Assembly (NCBI GenBank): GCA_003506065.1
Contig: DNXA01000225.1
Location: 1 to 5,714 of the forward strand
Reading direction: 5' to 3'
Length of the DNA: 5,714 bases
Source: Actinomycetota bacterium
Lineage (GTDB): Bacteria; Actinomycetota; Actinomycetes; S36-B12
A program made the position numbers and the translations under genes. Shown one piece after another: positions 1-5,714 of the stretch; positions within the stretch are counted from its first letter, which is position 1; the number at the start of each line of letters is the position of its first letter. Under the pieces are notes generated by a model. That model saw only the letters and a list, made by a program, of their open reading frames with translations, did no database searches and was not told where the DNA came from.

Positions 1-514
1 ACAGCCACGACATCTGCTTCATCCCAGATGGTGATACCGCGGCATTCCTTCGGCGCAAGCTCGGCGACCAGCCAGGCGACATCATCGATGTGACCTCAGG
101 TGAAGTCGTGGCCGCGCACGACGGGGCTTTTGGCTTCACGATCGGTCAACGACGCGGGCTTGACCTCAAGGTGCCGGCGCCTGATGGCAAGCCGAGATAT
201 GTCGTGGACATCGATGTCAAGACACGCAAGGTGTTCGTGGGTCCGCCGGTTCTTCTCGACATCGATCAGATATCGGCAGTTCGACCGACATGGACGAACA
301 GGCCATTGACCACCGATGCTGTCCAGTGCACTGCTCAAGTCCGTGCACATGGCCAACCAGTGGATGCGACAGCGCGCATGGTCGATGACGAGCTCATCGT
401 GGAATTGCATCAGACGATTCGCGGCCTTGCCACGGGTCAGGCGGTGGTGCTGTACGAAGGAACGCGCGTGATTGGCTCGGCAACTGTTGATCGAACTCGC
501 CGGGTTGTCAGCAA

Positions 515-518
<4 letters not shown>
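1..518 (+). CDS. mnmA: tRNA-specific 2-thiouridylase MnmA, 3' part (N-terminus outside the window)
   Basis: MnmA activates U34 of tRNA Lys, Glu and Gln by adenylation and inserts sulfur from a persulfide relay to make 2-thiouridine in the cytoplasm. The reading frame is open from base 3, giving 171 codons before TGA at 516-518, roughly the last half of a protein usually about 360 residues long. The first visible residues, SHDICFIPDGD, are the conserved block holding the second catalytic cysteine (equivalent to E. coli Cys199), here the TGC at 15-17. The family motif FTIGQRRGL follows at 135-161, then the C-terminal beta-barrel, ending with a GQAVVLYEG block. The PP-loop ATP site and the first catalytic cysteine lie upstream, unseen. 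An in-frame GTG at 90 is internal, since conserved sequence precedes it. The stop overlaps the start of the next gene. Identity is secure; the symbol could be written trmU. Confidence 0.95.
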
Positions 519-3704
<3,186 letters not shown>

Positions 3705-3715
3705 AGCGCGGTTCA

Positions 3716-3721
3716 TAGAAT
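3716..3721 (+). promoter_or_regulatory. Putative -10 element for a leaderless gatC transcript
   Basis: TAGAAT fits the actinobacterial sigma-A -10 pattern TANNNT. Exactly six bases (3722-3727) separate it from the gatC ATG, so the expected transcription start falls on or next to the A of the ATG. The gap has no Shine-Dalgarno-like sequence, as expected for a leaderless mRNA. The -35 region (around 3693-3699) matches the consensus poorly, which is common for such promoters. This is an inference from spacing and composition; gatC could instead be read only from the ligA transcript. Confidence 0.45.
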
Positions 3722-3727
3722 AGCGCC

Positions 3728-4021
3728 ATGTCTATCAGCAGGGCCGATGTCGCACATTTGGGCACTCTCGCCAGACTTCAACTCACCGAAGCAGAACTTG
3801 ATCACTACGCAGAGCAACTCGATGTGATCCTCCATGCAGTTGCGCGCATTTCCGAGGTCGCTGCCGATGACATTCCGCCCATGTCCCATCCCATTGCGAT
3901 GGTCAATGTCTTTCGTGACGATGTTGTCAAGCCGAGCCTGACCCGTGATGAGGCGCTTTCGGGTGCACCTTCATCGCAGGACGATCGCTTTCGTGTGCCC
4001 AGAATTCTGGATGAGGAATAG
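3728..4021 (+). CDS. gatC: Aspartyl/glutamyl-tRNA amidotransferase subunit C
   Basis: GatC is the small subunit of the GatCAB amidotransferase. It wraps between GatA and GatB and stabilises the complex, with no catalytic residues of its own. The 97 residues match the usual 95-100. The N-terminus ([19 protein letters not shown], residues 2-20) is the family's helical segment, which normally reads as I..DVxxLAxLARLxLxxxE. The middle holds the extended DDIPPMSHP stretch (residues 52-60), and the C-terminus ends [11 protein letters not shown] (87-97), close to the usual F.VPRIL tail. The start is ATG at 3728, 23 bases after the ligA stop, with no visible ribosome binding site and a possible -10 element just upstream. 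gatA follows after 2 bp. The gene order gatC-gatA-gatB supports the call. Confidence 0.95.
   Translation: MSISRADVAHLGTLARLQLTEAELDHYAEQLDVILHAVARISEVAADDIPPMSHPIAMVNVFRDDVVKPSLTRDEALSGAPSSQDDRFRVPRILDEE
4013..4017 (+). promoter_or_regulatory. Ribosome binding site of gatA
   Basis: GAGGA lies six bases before the gatA ATG at 4024, within the last codons of gatC. It supports ATG 4024 as the gatA start and independent ribosome loading in the otherwise touching gatC-gatA pair. Confidence 0.65.
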
Positions 4022-4023
4022 CA

Positions 4024-5517
4024 ATGAGTGATCTCATCCGGCAGTCCGCCACCACCCTGGCCGCGGCCATTGCGAGCAAGGAAGTCTCTGCTGTCGAGGT
4101 GGCCCAGGCCCATCTTGAACGCATCGCAGCCGTTGAAGAACGCGTGCATGCCTTCCTGCACATCACCGAGGTCTCGGCGATTGCGCAGGCCAAGGCCATC
4201 GACGAGCGGATTGCTGCCGGCGAGCAGCTGGGACCCTTGGCTGGGGTGCCCCTGGCACTGAAGGATGTCCTGGCGATGAAAGGCGAGCCAACCACGGCGG
4301 GCTCGCGCATCCTTGAGGGCTGGCGGCCGCCGTATGACTCGACAGTCGTTCAACGCCTGCGTGACTCGGACATCGTGATTCTTGGCAAGACGAACATGGA
4401 CGAGTTCGCCATGGGCTCATCCACCGAGCACTCGGCGTACGGGCCAACGCACAACCCTTGGGATCTGGAACGGATTCCGGGAGGCTCGGGTGGAGGCTCC
4501 GCCGCAGCTCTGGCCGCCTTCGAAGCGCCCCTGGCCATTGGCACTGACACGGGAGGTTCCATTCGTCAGCCAGCATCGGTGACGGGAACGGTCGGGGTCA
4601 AGCCCACCTATGGCGGTGTTTCGCGCTACGGACAGATCGCACTCGCCTCCTCCCTTGATCAGCCAGGGCCATGTGCGCGCTCCGTGCTTGACACGGCCCT
4701 GCTCCATGCGGTGATCGCGGGTCATGATCCGATGGATTCGACTTCCATCAACGCACCGGTGCCCGATGTCGTTGCTGCGGCACGAAGAGCTGATGTGCGC
4801 GGAATGCGCATCGGGGTGGTCAAGGAACTCGGGGGCGACGGCTATCAGGCTGGGGTGGCACAGCGGTACTCCGAGGCGCTCGACATCCTTCAGGGTTTGG
4901 GGGCCGAGGTCGTCGAGGTGTCCTGCCCGCATATGGAGTATGCACTGGGTGCCTACTACCTGATCTTGCCCTCAGAGGCCTCAAGCAACCTGGCACGCTT
5001 TGATGGCATGCGCTACGGGCTGCGTGCAGGTGACGATGGCACCAACTCCGTCGAGCAGGTCATGGCCATCACTCGCGAGGCAGGCTTTGGTCCAGAGGTC
5101 AAGCGACGCATCATCCTGGGCACGTATGCCCTGTCCAGCGGCTACTACGACGCTTATTACGCCCAGGCTCAGCGCGTTCGCACCTTGATCACGCGCGACT
5201 TCGACGCAGCGTTCGCAAAGGTGGATGTGCTGGTTTCACCGACCAACCCCACCACTGCCTTCAAGTTGGGGGAGAAGCTCGATGATCCGATCGCGATGTA
5301 TCTGAACGACGTTGCGACCATTCCCGTCAATCTCGCTGGTATTTGCGCCATGTCACTTCCAGTTGGCCTTGCCCCCGAGGACGGCTTGCCGGTGGGCTTC
5401 CAGATCATGGCCCCGGCCATGGCCGATGACCGGCTCTACCTCGCTGGCGGTGCGCTGGAGGCGGCGCTGGTCGATAAATGGGGTCATCTGCTGATTGAGG
5501 AGGCTCCAGAGCTATGA
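4024..5517 (+). CDS. gatA: Glutamyl-tRNA(Gln)/aspartyl-tRNA(Asn) amidotransferase subunit A
   Basis: GatA is the glutaminase subunit of GatCAB. It hydrolyses glutamine, and the ammonia travels through a channel to GatB, where the mischarged Glu or Asp on tRNA is amidated. The 497 residues have normal family length (480-500). The amidase-signature triad is complete: K80 in [10 protein letters not shown], the cis-serine S155 in IPGGSGGGS, and the nucleophile S179 in [11 protein letters not shown], with the expected 24-residue spacing between the serines. [13 protein letters not shown] (191-203) and the C-terminal [10 protein letters not shown] (455-464) are also canonical. The loop reads GGSGGGS instead of the more common GGSSGGS: the residue after the cis-serine is Gly. 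This is the usual actinobacterial form, so it is not expected to impair activity. ATG 4024 has a good ribosome binding site. The stop overlaps the gatB start in an ATGA junction. There is no intervening pfkA gene, unlike the arrangement I recall in Mycobacterium tuberculosis. Confidence 0.98.
   Translation: MSDLIRQSATTLAAAIASKEVSAVEVAQAHLERIAAVEERVHAFLHITEVSAIAQAKAIDERIAAGEQLGPLAGVPLALKDVLAMKGEPTTAGSRILEGWRPPYDSTVVQRLRDSDIVILGKTNMDEFAMGSSTEHSAYGPTHNPWDLERIPGGSGGGSAAALAAFEAPLAIGTDTGGSIRQPASVTGTVGVKPTYGGVSRYGQIALASSLDQPGPCARSVLDTALLHAVIAGHDPMDSTSINAPVPDVVAAARRADVRGMRIGVVKELGGDGYQAGVAQRYSEALDILQGLGAEVVEVSCPHMEYALGAYYLILPSEASSNLARFDGMRYGLRAGDDGTNSVEQVMAITREAGFGPEVKRRIILGTYALSSGYYDAYYAQAQRVRTLITRDFDAAFAKVDVLVSPTNPTTAFKLGEKLDDPIAMYLNDVATIPVNLAGICAMSLPVGLAPEDGLPVGFQIMAPAMADDRLYLAGGALEAALVDKWGHLLIEEAPEL
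5498..5503 (+). promoter_or_regulatory. Ribosome binding site of gatB
   Basis: AGGAGG lies within the last gatA codons, ten bases before the ATG at 5514. The spacing is slightly long but the match is perfect. A GTG at 5518 is in another frame, so ATG 5514, overlapping the gatA stop, is the supported start. Confidence 0.65.
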
Positions 5518-5714
5518 GTGCGACATCAGACGTCTACCTGCCCTTTGACGAGGCGCTCAGTCGCTATGAGCCCATCATCGGCATTGAGACGCATGTGGAA
5601 CTTGGCACCAACTCAAAGATGTGGTGCGGCTGCTCGACTGCCTTTGGTGGCGAGGCCAACACGCATGTCTGCCCGGTCTGTCTTGGGCTGCCGGGGTCCA
5701 TGCCGGTTGTCAAT
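5514..5714 (+). CDS. gatB: Aspartyl/glutamyl-tRNA amidotransferase subunit B, 5' part (runs off the window)
   Basis: GatB is the subunit that binds mischarged tRNA, phosphorylates the Glu or Asp side chain with ATP and amidates it with ammonia from GatA. Only the first 67 codons of a protein usually about 480-500 residues long are present, and the frame is open to the last base. The visible part holds the family's opening signature: [13 protein letters not shown] (18-30), whose acidic and His residues lie in the metal-dependent kinase site, then [19 protein letters not shown] and [15 protein letters not shown]. The four cysteines C38, C40, C53 and C56 form the zinc-binding knuckle found in many bacterial GatB proteins. 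About 17 residues precede the core, a modest N-terminal extension typical of actinobacterial copies. The gene begins at ATG inside the gatA stop (ATGA), a classic coupled arrangement that should keep the subunits in balance. Confidence 0.96.
   Translation, partial: MSATSDVYLPFDEALSRYEPIIGIETHVELGTNSKMWCGCSTAFGGEANTHVCPVCLGLPGSMPVVN

Noticed and set aside
3705..3727. GCGC...GCGC repeat in the ligA-gatC gap as a possible terminator
   Set aside because: The arms are only four bases, GCGC is self-complementary so the pairing is trivial, and no T-run follows.
3805..4353. Minus-strand frame across gatC and the start of gatA
   Set aside because: It is antisense to two recognisable GatCAB subunits. 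It has no domain features.
4486..4500. Near-repeat of GAGGCTC/GGAGGCTCC in gatA
   Set aside because: It is explained by the coding of the glycine-serine amidase loop (GGSGGGS), not by a DNA element.
4483..4509. Apparent loss of a serine in the GatA signature (GGSGGGS rather than GGSSGGS)
   Set aside because: The missing serine is the one after the catalytic cis-serine S155. The triad K80-S155-S179 is intact, and this variant is the normal actinobacterial form.

Overview
This window reads as a dense, single-strand housekeeping block from a high-GC actinobacterium. The evidence is the protein style. LigA carries the actinobacterial form of the helix-hairpin-helix region ([16 protein letters not shown]). 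GatA has the GGSGGGS variant of the amidase loop common in that phylum. A one-barrel MetE-like protein sits directly upstream of ligA, a neighbourhood I recall from mycobacteria and relatives. Third codon positions are mostly G or C and all genes look alike in base use, so nothing suggests recent transfer. I cannot name the genus. A moderately GC-rich, possibly uncultured lineage is plausible.

Layout, all on the + strand: the 3' half of mnmA (tRNA 2-thiouridylase, 1-518); a short-form cobalamin-independent methionine synthase-like gene (515-1537); ligA, the NAD+-dependent DNA ligase (1530-3704); gatC (3728-4021); gatA (4024-5517); and the first 67 codons of gatB (5514-5714, running off the end). 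Genes overlap or nearly touch: 4 bp, 8 bp, a 23-bp gap, a 2-bp gap, and 4 bp. The only room for a promoter between genes is the 23-bp ligA-gatC gap, and it contains a -10-like TAGAAT placed for a leaderless gatC transcript. No stretch of 300 bases lacks a gene. I see no RNA genes, mobile elements, CRISPR arrays or convincing terminators.

How the genes work together: gatC, gatA and gatB encode the three subunits of the amidotransferase that turns Glu-tRNA(Gln) and/or Asp-tRNA(Asn) into Gln-tRNA(Gln)/Asn-tRNA(Asn). MnmA thiolates U34 of tRNA Glu, Gln and Lys, so both ends of the block act partly on the same tRNAs. LigA serves replication and repair and is probably present by historical synteny. 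The MetE-like protein is the least understood member: it keeps most of the zinc site of methionine synthase but lacks the N-terminal barrel and several substrate-binding features. I did not find an undescribed multi-gene system. The points worth a second look are the MetE-like protein, a coiled-coil-like insertion in the LigA adenylation domain, and the likely leaderless start of gatC.
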